DNA from: Gammaproteobacteria bacterium
Lineage (GTDB): Bacteria > Pseudomonadota > Gammaproteobacteria > Steroidobacterales > XN24
NCBI GenBank assembly: GCA_029287575.1
Contig: JARFQW010000137.1
Span: 1 to 32,420, forward strand
DNA length: 32,420 nt
Direction of reading: 5' to 3'
This document shows positions 1 to 8,227 of the stretch, piece after piece; position 1 is the first letter of the stretch, and every line of letters begins with the position of its first letter. Under the pieces are notes generated by a model. The model was not told the origin of the DNA. It made no database searches and saw only the letters and a list, made by a program, of their open reading frames with translations. The translations under genes and the position numbers were made by a program.

Positions 1-468
1 CTGCAGAATGTGCCGGTCGCCGAAATCGGCCAGCAAGTGCAGGACACCCTCGGCGCCATCGAGCGGCTGGCAGCCTCCGCGGAGCTGGCCGGCGCCATCG
101 CGGCTGCCCGGTCGCTGATGGAGTCGCCGGAGATTCCGGCCGCTATCGCCAACGTCAGCCGGGCGGCTGACCGCGCGGATTCCGCCATGCACGCCGTGAC
201 TGAGCTTGCCGGTAGCGCCGGCAATTCGCTGCCGCCGGTGCTGGAAGAAGCCAACGCCGCGCTCGCCGGCCTGCGCGAAGTTCTGGTGGAGGCGCAGACC
301 ACGTTGTCCGCAACCCGCGCCACCCTCGGCAGAGATTCGGACTTCCGGGTGAGGATCAACCTGTTGATGGATGAAATGACCCGGACGTCTCAGTCCCTGC
401 GCGCACTGACCGAGATGATTCAGCAGCAGCCGGAATCCCTCCTCAGGGGACGACGGGAGGACCAATGA
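1..468 (+). CDS. pqiB: PqiB-like MCE-family intermembrane transport protein, C-terminal fragment
   Basis: The reading frame is open from base 1, so the gene starts outside the window and only about 155 C-terminal residues are present. The fragment is a long alanine/leucine-rich helical region. It ends in the motif SLRALTEMIQQQPESLLRGR, which matches the usual end of PqiB/MlaD-type proteins (a short helix, then 'xPExLLRGK/R'). Such proteins are inner-membrane-anchored periplasmic MCE proteins that help carry lipids between inner and outer membrane. The stop overlaps the start of the next gene (ATGA, 465-468), whose product is a PqiC-type lipoprotein, and this supports the call. The MCE domains themselves are not visible, so PqiB versus another MlaD-type subunit of an ABC system is not settled. 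Confidence 0.75.
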   Translation: MQNVPVAEIGQQVQDTLGAIERLAASAELAGAIAAARSLMESPEIPAAIANVSRAADRADSAMHAVTELAGSAGNSLPPVLEEANAALAGLREVLVEAQTTLSATRATLGRDSDFRVRINLLMDEMTRTSQSLRALTEMIQQQPESLLRGRREDQ

Positions 469-1049
469 ACATCAAGCTTGCCTGCGGGGCCGCGGCCCTC
501 ATTATTGCCTGCGGCTGCAGCTCGACCCCCCCGACGCGCCTGTACGTGCTGGAGACAACACCGGTGAGCCCGCTGTACAGCCTGCCTGCGGACCTGCGGC
601 TTACCCTGGGGCCGGTCATGATGCCGGAGTATCTGGAACGACAGCAGATCGTTGTGCGTGACGGCGGGCGGCTGCGGATGTCGGGGTATGACCGTTGGGG
701 GGAACCGCTGGGCCGGGGCGTCACCTCAATCCTGACCGAACAACTCAGTGCGGCCACCGGCAGCGAAATACTGCCGTTCATGTGGCCGGGCGGAACCGCC
801 GAGGACTGGCGGATTCCGCTCGAGATCATTCGCTTCGAGGCGCAGGCTCCCGGCCGGGTGCTTCTGGAAGCCCGCTGGGTGCTGATGTCCCCCGACGGTG
901 AGGAAACCGGGTCCAGGCACCGGGCCAGCTTCGAATCGCCGGTGGACACCGATGACCACGAGCAGATCGTCCGGGTGTCCAGTCAGCTGCTGTCGGAGCT
1001 GGCGGTGGACATCGCCCGCGGTCTGCCGGAGACCTTCCCGGCCCAGTGA
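465..1049 (+). CDS. pqiC: PqiC / ABC-transport auxiliary lipoprotein (DUF330 family)
   Basis: This 194-residue protein has a lipoprotein signal peptide with lipobox IACGC (lipidated Cys near residue 18). It continues with TPPTRLYVLETT, typical of the PqiC/DUF330 family ('YYxLxp' start), then LGPVMMPEYLERQQIVVRDG, the hallmark 'lgpv.lPeyLdR.qiV.r' segment. Family members are outer-membrane lipoproteins that partner PqiA/PqiB-type lipid transport bridges. The ATG overlaps the upstream stop by 4 nt, so the two are translationally coupled. It appears to be the last gene of its operon, as the next gene is convergent. Confidence 0.85.
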   Translation: MNIKLACGAAALIIACGCSSTPPTRLYVLETTPVSPLYSLPADLRLTLGPVMMPEYLERQQIVVRDGGRLRMSGYDRWGEPLGRGVTSILTEQLSAATGSEILPFMWPGGTAEDWRIPLEIIRFEAQAPGRVLLEARWVLMSPDGEETGSRHRASFESPVDTDDHEQIVRVSSQLLSELAVDIARGLPETFPAQ

Positions 1050-1066
1050 TCCGAAGCGAAGCGGCC

Positions 1067-1085
1067 CCGGGCACGCCTCGCCCGG
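1067..1085. terminator. Short GC hairpin between convergent genes
   Basis: CCGGGC (1067-1072) and GCCCGG (1080-1085) form a 6-bp stem with a 7-nt loop, in the 64-bp gap between the pqiC-like gene and the convergent cytochrome gene. Position and symmetry suggest a bidirectional terminator. No U-tract follows on either strand, so this is a weak call. Confidence 0.3.
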
Positions 1086-1113
1086 AAGCCGTCTTCCATG
1101 AAGATTGCCCGGG

Positions 1114-1773
1114 CTACTTGCCTTCGGCGAGCTTCGTTCCCGTCGCGGGGACCACGGAGGCCGTCTCTTGTTCCACCTCGTCCCAGATCTGCTCCCAGTT
1201 CTCCGGCAGCTTGTGGGCAATGCCCTGGTGGCAGTCGATGCAGCTCTGGCCGGTATCCAGCGCCCGCGTGTGGCGCCGCTGGGCGAGCCGGGGCTGATCG
1301 GCGATGGTCATGTGATCGAACTGGTGGCAGTGGAGGCAGTATTCCGATTCGTTTTCCCGGTACTCGGTCCAGACCTTCCGCGCCCACTCGGCCCGATGAG
1401 CCTCATACTTTTCGTCGGTGTTCGCCACGCCACGAATCTCGGCGATGATGTCCAGGGACACGACCATCTTCATCATCACGTAGTGCAGCCACTTTTCTTC
1501 CGGGTCGGGCAGGTGGCAGTCGGCGCATTCCGCGCGCACACCGGTATTGTTGTAGGAGTGACTGGAGGCTTCGAACTCCGCGACAGAAATGCCCTGGTGA
1601 GTATGGCAAGACAGGCAGAATTCGCTGGTGCTGGTGGCATGCAGCACCTTGTTCATCACGAGCAGCCCGACGGCGCCGACACCCAGCATCAGGAATCCGC
1701 CAAGGGGAATTCCCAGCAGCCACTTCGATTTGGGCCATTTCCAAAGCCCGCGCTTCTCAGACGGATCGCTCAT
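1114..1773 (-). CDS. NapC/NirT-type membrane-anchored tetraheme c-type cytochrome
   Basis: The product has 219 residues. An N-terminal membrane anchor (about residues 17-41) is not cleaved and is followed by a periplasmic domain with four CxxCH heme c motifs: CLSCH (53-57), CADCH (83-87), CLHCH (146-150) and CIDCH (178-182). The last is followed by QGIAHKLP, a typical NapC/NirT/TorC-N feature. Family members are quinol dehydrogenases that take electrons from the membrane quinol pool and pass them to periplasmic reductases such as nitrate, nitrite or TMAO reductase. Length and heme number fit NapC/NirT, not TorC, which has a fifth heme domain. No partner reductase lies next to it (pqiC is convergent, a tetR is upstream), so the electron acceptor cannot be named. 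Confidence 0.9.
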   Translation of the reverse strand: MSDPSEKRGLWKWPKSKWLLGIPLGGFLMLGVGAVGLLVMNKVLHATSTSEFCLSCHTHQGISVAEFEASSHSYNNTGVRAECADCHLPDPEEKWLHYVMMKMVVSLDIIAEIRGVANTDEKYEAHRAEWARKVWTEYRENESEYCLHCHQFDHMTIADQPRLAQRRHTRALDTGQSCIDCHQGIAHKLPENWEQIWDEVEQETASVVPATGTKLAEGK

Positions 1774-1850
1774 CCCTCGTCCCCTTGGTCTGTATTGGGA
1801 AATACTGAATGGAGTATTGGACGACTGCGCCTCAGAATCAATCGCGGCAA

Positions 1851-2498
1851 CTACGCAGGTTGTTTATCCGCAGACCCGTAGAGCCGCAGAAACTGGTCCA
1901 CTCGGGCCTCGACATGTCTTCTGCGGCACGCTGCCGAGACATCCGGGCACAGGTTCATCAGCCGCCGCATGTGAAATTCTCCGCGCAGGAGATTGAGGTA
2001 GGTAACCGCCGCGTCGCCGGGCGAGTCCAGGTCCAGTTCGCCGATCCCCGCATACTCCTGGAGGCAGGCAGCAAGGGCATCGATCGTCCGCTGCGGGCCG
2101 GCGGCGTGAAACAGCCGGGCGATTTCCGGATGGCTGACGCTTTCGCCGATCACGACCCGGAACATCGCGGACACCTCGTCGTCGAACAGAAGCTCTACAA
2201 ACCGTTCGCCGATGGTGATGAGTGCGTCACGCACGTCATCAGCGCCCGACAGATCCTCTGCAGACAGCCGATAGGCGGCGACCTTGCCCTCGATGACGGC
2301 GGCGAACAGATCTTGCTTGCTGCCGAAATGGGAGTAGACCGTCTGCTTGGAAACTCCGGCGGCCCGGGCCACCGCATCCATCGACGTCCCCTTGAGGCCG
2401 TGGGCCAGAAAGAGGTCGCTGGCGGCCCGACGAATCCCCGCGCCCTTTTCGACGCTCTTCGGGCGTCCGGATCGTTGTGTGGTGCTGGCAGGGGTCAC
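1851..2498 (-). CDS. TetR/AcrR-family repressor of the adjacent RND efflux operon
   Basis: The 215-residue protein has an N-terminal HTH of the TetR type: GIRRAASDLFLAHGLKGTSM, then DAVARAAGVSKQTVYSHFGS followed by KQDLF. The C-terminal helical region would be the ligand-binding and dimerisation domain. The start is GTG at 2498; no in-frame ATG lies nearby. The gene is divergent from the adaptor/pump/outer-membrane-factor operon, with an 82-bp gap holding inverted repeats. This is the classic arrangement of a local repressor that autoregulates and controls the pump. The inducing ligand cannot be predicted. Confidence 0.9.
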   Translation of the reverse strand: MTPASTTQRSGRPKSVEKGAGIRRAASDLFLAHGLKGTSMDAVARAAGVSKQTVYSHFGSKQDLFAAVIEGKVAAYRLSAEDLSGADDVRDALITIGERFVELLFDDEVSAMFRVVIGESVSHPEIARLFHAAGPQRTIDALAACLQEYAGIGELDLDSPGDAAVTYLNLLRGEFHMRRLMNLCPDVSAACRRRHVEARVDQFLRLYGSADKQPA

Positions 2499-2525
2499 GC
2501 TGGACTTTCGTTCGGAGGCTGAATT

Positions 2526-2562
2526 ATTATCAAACTGTACGGTCTAGTTTGAAAATTTTCAA
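2526..2562. promoter_or_regulatory. Probable TetR operator: two overlapping inverted repeats
   Basis: In the tetR/adaptor gap, CAAACT (2531-2536) and AGTTTG (2546-2551) form a 21-bp inverted repeat with imperfect inner symmetry (ACTGTAC against GGTCTAGT). It overlaps a perfect 14-bp palindrome, TTGAAAATTTTCAA (2549-2562). On the minus strand a GATAAT hexamer (complement of 2526-2531) could be the -10 of the tetR promoter, so repressor bound here would block its own transcription. The 21-bp palindrome resembles known TetR-family operators containing a GTACGG core. The site is seen directly; binding by the neighbouring protein is inferred. Confidence 0.6.
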
Positions 2563-2580
2563 CCCACCAGGAAGCCACTG

Positions 2581-3699
2581 ATGCCCAGGACATCGAAGCC
2601 GCTGTCCGTCGTCTGGGCCGCCGTGTTCGCGCTGTGTGCGCACGCCGCCGCGCCGCGGACCCAGGCTGCCGAGGCGGTTCCGGTCAGCGTTGCGGTCGTG
2701 CGAGCCGAGGGAAGTACGGCATACCAGCTGGAGCGCGAGTTCGTCGGCCAGGTGGAAGCCGCGCGTCGCAGCCAGGTCGGCTTCGAGCTGCCGGGCAGGC
2801 TTGCCGCCGTGGGCGTGGATGAGGGCGACTCCGTCACCGCCGGCGCGGTCATCGCCCGGCTGGACATCGGACGGCTTGAAGCCCGCCGCGCAGAGCTGAG
2901 GGCCGCTTTGGCCCAGACCCAGGCTGACCTGTCCCTTGCCAGCGCCACCCTGAAGCGGGTCGAGGAGGCGGTCGATTTCAACGGCGTCTCCCTGCAGGAA
3001 GTGGATGAGGCCCGCGAGCAGGAGCGGGCGCTGGCGGCGACGGTCCGCCTGGCCCAGGCGCGTGTCGCGACGGTCGAGGTGGATATCGAGAAATCCTCGA
3101 TACGCGCGCCATACGATGCCGTGGTGGTCAGGCGGCTCGCCGACGAAGGGCAGGTCCTGGCCGCCGGCCAGGCGGTGCTGGAGCTTCTCGAGACCTCCGC
3201 GCCCGAAGCCCGGGTGGGTGTGGCCGGGGATGCCGCTGATGCGGTCGCCACGGGCCAAAGCGTCACTGTGGTGCACGGCGACCGGACAGTGGACGCCCGG
3301 GTACGCACGATCCTGCCCTTGCGGGACCCCGCGTCGCGCACCGTGGATGTGATCCTCGATCTTTCGCCGGCCTCCGGCCTGGTACCCGGAGATCTGATCC
3401 GGATGCGCCTGAGCCGCCGGCAGGAGGCCGCCGGATTCTGGATCCCCGTGGGCGCCCTGACCGAAGGCACCCGGGGCCTGTGGTCACTCTATGTGGCAGA
3501 ACCGGACGCCGAAGCCGACGGCCGGGGCAGCCATCGTCTGGAACGGCGCGTGGTTCAGGTGCTGCACACCGACGACGACCGCGCCTTTGTCACCGGTACC
3601 CTGGCGGAGGGTGAGTGGGTTGTCGCCGACGGCCTGCAGCGGGTAGTGCCGGGCCAGCAGGTCACCATTCAGACCGAGATCCTGCGGACCGCGCAATGA
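2581..3699 (+). CDS. RND efflux periplasmic adaptor (membrane fusion protein, HlyD/AcrA type)
   Basis: The 372-residue protein begins with a signal-peptide-like segment to about residue 29. Next come the first half of the lipoyl domain (GRLAAVGVDEGDSVTAGAVI, about 74-93), a helical hairpin (about 98-165) rich in Arg/Glu/Ala/Leu, and the second lipoyl half (SIRAPYDAVVVRRLADEGQV, about 172-191). Beta-barrel and membrane-proximal domains finish the protein. The ATG is preceded by AGGAAG at a good distance. It links the inner-membrane pump to the outer-membrane channel encoded downstream. Its stop overlaps the pump start (ATGA). Substrate is unknown; the local TetR suggests induction by a toxic compound. 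Confidence 0.9.
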   Translation: MPRTSKPLSVVWAAVFALCAHAAAPRTQAAEAVPVSVAVVRAEGSTAYQLEREFVGQVEAARRSQVGFELPGRLAAVGVDEGDSVTAGAVIARLDIGRLEARRAELRAALAQTQADLSLASATLKRVEEAVDFNGVSLQEVDEAREQERALAATVRLAQARVATVEVDIEKSSIRAPYDAVVVRRLADEGQVLAAGQAVLELLETSAPEARVGVAGDAADAVATGQSVTVVHGDRTVDARVRTILPLRDPASRTVDVILDLSPASGLVPGDLIRMRLSRRQEAAGFWIPVGALTEGTRGLWSLYVAEPDAEADGRGSHRLERRVVQVLHTDDDRAFVTGTLAEGEWVVADGLQRVVPGQQVTIQTEILRTAQ

Positions 3700-6600
3700 A
3701 ACGCCCGGAGGGTCTCGCAACGCTTTTTTATCGAAACGGCCATCTCCTGGTGATGACCGTGATCATCCTGATTGCCGCCGGCGCGTCAGCACTTGCCAAT
3801 CTCCCGCGCATCGAGGACCCGAGGATCGCTCTGCGCAATCCCTCGATCCTCACATTCCTGCCCGGCGCATCGGCGGAGCGTGTCGAGGCCCTGGTGACGG
3901 AGAAACTCGAGAACCGTCTCGAGGAGCTGTCGGAGATCAAGGAGATTCGTTCGACCTCGCGGTCCGGCATTTCCTTCATCATCCTGGAACTGCAGGACTG
4001 GGTGGACGACACGACCAACGAGCAGATCTTCTCCGAGATCCGGGACAAGCTGAACGATGCGGCGCTGGACCTGCCCGCCGGCGCCAGCCAGCCCAACTTC
4101 GACGACAAACGCGGCGCCGTCGCCTACTCCCTGCTCGTCGGCGTGACATGGGACCGGGACGACCCGCCGGCCCTGGGGCTCATGAATCGGCTGTCGGAAG
4201 ATCTGGCTGATCGCCTGCGCGGCATCCCGGGCACGGAATATGTCCGCCTCTTCGGCGAGCCCGATGAGGAAATCACCGTCACGATGGACTCCGGCGAAGT
4301 GGCTGCCCTCGGTCTCACGGCCGCTGCCCTGTCCACCGTCACCGCCCAGGCGGACTCCAAGCAACCCGCCGGCGTGCTGCGGACCGGGCAGCGTGAGTTG
4401 TTGATGGAAGTCAGCGGCGAGCTCGACTCGGTAAGCCGGGTTGCGGCGATACCCGTGAGCGCGGGACCCGACGGCCGGATCGTGCTGCTGGGTGACCTCG
4501 CCTCGATCCGCCGCGGCTGGAGCGATCCTCCTCGTGAAATGGCGTTCTCGGACGGCCGCCGGTCGGTTTTTGTCGGCGCGCGCGTGGACAAGACCTTCAG
4601 GGTGGATCGCTGGGCGGCCGCCGCAAGGGCGGCGGTGGAAGACTTCGATGCGGGCCTGGATTCCGGCCTGTCCATCGAAATGGTCTTCGATCAGAGCCGC
4701 TACACGGAGGCCCGCCTGTCCGAGCTCGGCGGCAATCTTCTGGCGGGATCGCTGGTCGTGGCCCTGGTGGTCTTTCTCGGCATGGGCTGGCGAGCCGCGA
4801 TGATCGTCGGTCTTGCCCTGCCGCTGAGCGCGGGCGCCACCGTATTCGGGCTGACCTTCTTCGGCCAGCAAATACACCAGATGAGCATCTTCGGGATGAT
4901 CATTGCGATCGGTCTGCTCATCGACAACGCCATTGTGGTCACCGACGAGATCCGGCAAAAGCTGGAACTCGGCCTGGAGCGCACCGCGGCGGTCGAAGCT
5001 TCGGTCAGGCACCTGTTCGTGCCGCTTCTGGCCTCCACGCTCACGACGATCCTTGGGTTCATGCCGATCTTCCTGTTGCCCGGGAACATCGGCGACTTCA
5101 TCGGTCCGATCGCGATTTCGGTGGTGCTGGCCCTGGCGTCGAGCTTCGTAATTTCGATGACCGTGATCGCCGGTATCGCCGGCCGCTATCTGCGCCGGCC
5201 CGAGCCGGGCGAGCATGGCGCCTGGTGGCAGGCCGGTATCGCCAGCGACAGGCTGGCGATGCGCTACCGGCGCGGCCTGTCCTGGGCGGTAGCGCACCCG
5301 GGCCCCGCGGCGGCGCTGGGCTGTGTGCTGCCGGTTGCCGGTTTCCTGCTGGCCGGCACCCTTCAGAATCAGTTTTTTCCCGCGGCGGACCGGGATCATT
5401 TCGAAGTCCAGATCTGGATGCCCCAGGACGCGTCCATCGAGCGCACCGCCGAACGCGTTGCCGCGGTGGATCGGCAGATCCGGACCCACGACGGCATCAG
5501 GAAAATCGACTGGGTCGTCGGCGGCAGCTTCCCCACGGTTTACTACAACTCTATCATGCGTCAGGAGGCCAATCCCTCATATGCGCAGGGCATCGTGCTT
5601 GCCGAGGATCTGGCAGCCGCCGGCGAACTGATACCGGTGCTCCAGGATGACCTGGATCCGGCCTTTCCCGATGCCCAGATCGTGGTGCGTGCGTTTGGGC
5701 AGGGTCCGCCGATCGAAGCACCGGTCGCATTTCGCATTCTCGGTCCCGGGCTGCAGGAGCTCCGCCTGGCCGGCAACGAGCTGCGCCGGATCATGCATAC
5801 GGTTCCCGGTATCCGCCACACCCAGGCCAGCGTATCGGGCGGGGAGCCAAAGCTGTGGCTGGAAGCCGACGAGTACGAGGCCCGCCAGGCGGGCCTGACC
5901 CTTGCCGACGTGGCCGGCCAGTTCCAGGGCAATCTCGAGGGCCAGCTGGGAGGCAGTGTGCTCGAAGATCTCGAGGAACTGCCCGTGCGCCTGCGTTACT
6001 CGGAGAGTGACCGGGCATCGCTGTCGACGGTGGGGGCGCTGAATCTCGTCAGCCCGTCCGGCGGGCGCTGGGTGCCGGCAGCGGCGCTGGGCCAGCTGGA
6101 CCTGCGGCCGGAACTCTCCAGCATCACCCGTTTCAACGGTGAGCGGGTCAATACGATTCTCGGCTTCGTGGACGCCGGCGAACTCCCCATCGAAGTGGCT
6201 ACAGCGATCGTTGCGCGTATCGAGGCCGAGGGCTTCTCACTGCCGCCCGGATTCCGCCTCGAAGTCAGCGGCGACAGCGAGGAAAGCCGGGATGCCATCG
6301 GCTTGCTGATGACCTTTCTTCCGGTGCTCCTGCTGCTGATGATCGCCACGCTGGTGCTCTCGTTCCGAAGCGGCGTGCTGGCTTTGCTGATCGGGATCAT
6401 CGCGGTGCTGTCGATCGGCCTGGGCCTGTTGTCCCTGCGCCTCTCTGGGTTCGACATCGGGTTCAATCCGATTCTCGGCATGGCGGGCCTGATTGGCGTT
6501 GCCATCAACGGCAGTATCGTCGTCATCGCCGCAATCCGGGCGAACGCGGAGGCGCGGGCCGGTGACCCGGGCGAGGTGGTCGCCGAAACGCTGGGATGCG

Positions 6601-6794
6601 GGCGGCACATACTCTCCACCACCCTGACGACCATGGCCGGATTCTTGCCACTTCTGCTGTTTACCGGCGGGCAGTTCTGGCCGCCCCTCGCGGTCGTGCT
6701 GGCCGGCGGCGTGGGCTTCGCGATTATTCTCTCGCTGTGGTTCACCCCGGCGGTCTATTGCCTGCTTTCCCGTCGCGCCGGGGGCGTGCCGTGA
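3696..6794 (+). CDS. RND-family inner-membrane efflux pump (AcrB/MdtB-like)
   Basis: The 1032-residue protein has the size and duplicated layout of RND pumps: TM1 near residues 15-35, a large periplasmic loop, a TM2-TM6 cluster (about 345-495), a second periplasmic loop and a C-terminal TM cluster (about 865-1020). TM4 carries IGLLIDNAIVV, with Asp410 at the site of AcrB Asp407 and Asn411 in place of Asp408. DN pairs occur in many MdtB/SwrC-like relatives, so this is not an inactivating sign. The second half has GVAINGSIVVIAAI in place of the usual 'GixvnNaivlvd'. The frame is open upstream, but the ATG at 3696, overlapping the adaptor stop, is the right start. It is proton-driven; drug or lipid-like substrate is unknown. 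Confidence 0.92.
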   Translation: MKRPEGLATLFYRNGHLLVMTVIILIAAGASALANLPRIEDPRIALRNPSILTFLPGASAERVEALVTEKLENRLEELSEIKEIRSTSRSGISFIILELQDWVDDTTNEQIFSEIRDKLNDAALDLPAGASQPNFDDKRGAVAYSLLVGVTWDRDDPPALGLMNRLSEDLADRLRGIPGTEYVRLFGEPDEEITVTMDSGEVAALGLTAAALSTVTAQADSKQPAGVLRTGQRELLMEVSGELDSVSRVAAIPVSAGPDGRIVLLGDLASIRRGWSDPPREMAFSDGRRSVFVGARVDKTFRVDRWAAAARAAVEDFDAGLDSGLSIEMVFDQSRYTEARLSELGGNLLAGSLVVALVVFLGMGWRAAMIVGLALPLSAGATVFGLTFFGQQIHQMSIFGMIIAIGLLIDNAIVVTDEIRQKLELGLERTAAVEASVRHLFVPLLASTLTTILGFMPIFLLPGNIGDFIGPIAISVVLALASSFVISMTVIAGIAGRYLRRPEPGEHGAWWQAGIASDRLAMRYRRGLSWAVAHPGPAAALGCVLPVAGFLLAGTLQNQFFPAADRDHFEVQIWMPQDASIERTAERVAAVDRQIRTHDGIRKIDWVVGGSFPTVYYNSIMRQEANPSYAQGIVLAEDLAAAGELIPVLQDDLDPAFPDAQIVVRAFGQGPPIEAPVAFRILGPGLQELRLAGNELRRIMHTVPGIRHTQASVSGGEPKLWLEADEYEARQAGLTLADVAGQFQGNLEGQLGGSVLEDLEELPVRLRYSESDRASLSTVGALNLVSPSGGRWVPAAALGQLDLRPELSSITRFNGERVNTILGFVDAGELPIEVATAIVARIEAEGFSLPPGFRLEVSGDSEESRDAIGLLMTFLPVLLLLMIATLVLSFRSGVLALLIGIIAVLSIGLGLLSLRLSGFDIGFNPILGMAGLIGVAINGSIVVIAAIRANAEARAGDPGEVVAETLGCGRHILSTTLTTMAGFLPLLLFTGGQFWPPLAVVLAGGVGFAIILSLWFTPAVYCLLSRRAGGVP

Positions 6795-8227
6795 GCTGGC
6801 GGCGCGGCCTGCTCCTCGGGTTGGCGCTCCTCGGCGGATGCGCCGTCGGGCCCGACTATGATCCGCCAGAGCCGCTGGCGCCCGAGGGCTGGGATGCCGC
6901 GGACCTGTCCGGCGTTGCCAGCGTGGATACGCCGGACGCGCGGTGGTGGGAGGGATTCGAGGATCCTGTGCTGATGGCGCTGATAGAGAGGGCGGCGTCA
7001 GCGAATCTCGATTTGGCCGCAGCCAGGCTGCGTGTTCAGCAGGCCCGGGCTCTGCGTGGTATTGCGGCATCGGGCCTGTTTCCGAGCGTGGACGCGCGGG
7101 CCGCCGGGCAGCGCTATTCCCTGAGCGAGAACTCCGGCGCACTGGAATCCGAGCTGGCCGGCGGCGGCCTGATCCCCAAGCGCGACGAACTCTACCAGGC
7201 GGGTTTTGACGTGGTGTGGGAGCTCGACGTTTTCGGCGGCACGCGCCGTGCTATTGAAGCGGCAGATGCCCGGATCGGCGCCACCGAAGACGAGCGCCGC
7301 GCGGTTCTCCTTTCGGTGCTCGCCGAAACCGCCCGCAACTATGCCGAGCTTCGCGGCGAACAGCGGCGACTCGCGATCACCCGCAAGAATGCATCGATTC
7401 TCGGCCAGACCCTGGAGATCGTGGAAGGAAGGTTCCGGGTCGGTTTGTCCCGGGAGATCGACGTCGCCCGCGCCCGGGCCCAGGCAGAAGTCACCGAAGC
7501 GCTGATCCCGCTCACACGCGGCCGGATCCGGGCCGCGGCCTACCGCCTCGCCGTCCTGGTCGGAGAGCCCCCCGGGGCACTGGTGGAGGAACTGCTTGCC
7601 GAAGTGCCCATGCCGGGACCTGCCGATCGGGTCCCCGTCGGCCTGCCGTCGGATCTGCTGCTTCGCCGCCCCGACATCCGCTTCGCCGAGCGGCAGTTTG
7701 CCGCGGCCACCGCCGACGTCGGCGTGGCCAAGGCTGATCTTTTCCCGCGGTTCTTTCTGACCGGCAGCGGGGGGTTCGAGTCCTCGAGTTTCTCGGACCT
7801 GTTTGACGGTGACAGCGAGACCTGGAGCCTGGGGCCCGCGATTCGCTGGCCGGTATTCCAGGGCGGCCGGCTCCGGGCGCGCCAGGACTTTGCCGAGGCC
7901 GTTGCCGAGGAAGCCGCGGTTCGTTACGAGCAGACCGTGCTCCAGGCGCTGTCGGAAACCGAGTCCGCGCTGATTCTCTACGGCGAGGAACGCCGGACTT
8001 ACGAGGGCCTGCAGGAAGCCGCGGCGGCGAGCGAGCGAGCGGCGATTCTTGCCGAGCGCCTTTACGAGAAGGGTCTGGGAGATTTCCTGACCGTGCTGGA
8101 TGCCCAGCGGCGCCTCGTCGAGATACAGGATCAGGCCGTGCAAAGCGAGACCCGGGTGCTCGTCAGGCTGATCGCCCTCTACAAGGCACTCGGCGGGGGC
8201 TGGGAGACATTCGAGTCGGCGCGCTAG
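6791..8227 (+). CDS. Outer-membrane efflux lipoprotein (TolC superfamily, NodT/OprM type)
   Basis: The 478-residue protein has a lipoprotein signal (lipobox LLGGC, Cys17) followed by AVGPDYDPPEP, a near-signature of NodT/OprM-type outer membrane factors ('CavGPdYxxP'). Two repeats of long helices and strands follow, including SDLLLRRPDIRFAERQFAAA, a conserved OMF motif ('slLLrRPDIraAErqLaaA'). The start is GTG at 6791 inside a GTGA overlap with the pump stop. The longer frame upstream lies within the pump gene and lacks a signal peptide. It provides the trimeric exit duct for the adaptor and pump. Its stop overlaps by 4 bp the end of the convergent TerB-like gene. Confidence 0.92.
   Translation: MSWRRGLLLGLALLGGCAVGPDYDPPEPLAPEGWDAADLSGVASVDTPDARWWEGFEDPVLMALIERAASANLDLAAARLRVQQARALRGIAASGLFPSVDARAAGQRYSLSENSGALESELAGGGLIPKRDELYQAGFDVVWELDVFGGTRRAIEAADARIGATEDERRAVLLSVLAETARNYAELRGEQRRLAITRKNASILGQTLEIVEGRFRVGLSREIDVARARAQAEVTEALIPLTRGRIRAAAYRLAVLVGEPPGALVEELLAEVPMPGPADRVPVGLPSDLLLRRPDIRFAERQFAAATADVGVAKADLFPRFFLTGSGGFESSSFSDLFDGDSETWSLGPAIRWPVFQGGRLRARQDFAEAVAEEAAVRYEQTVLQALSETESALILYGEERRTYEGLQEAAAASERAAILAERLYEKGLGDFLTVLDAQRRLVEIQDQAVQSETRVLVRLIALYKALGGGWETFESAR

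Noticed and set aside
3786..5489. Long minus-strand open frame (567 codons) opposite the RND pump
   Set aside because: It is antisense to a clear RND gene and encodes a low-complexity Arg/Gly/His/Asp-rich sequence with no motif. This is typical of a GC-rich shadow frame.
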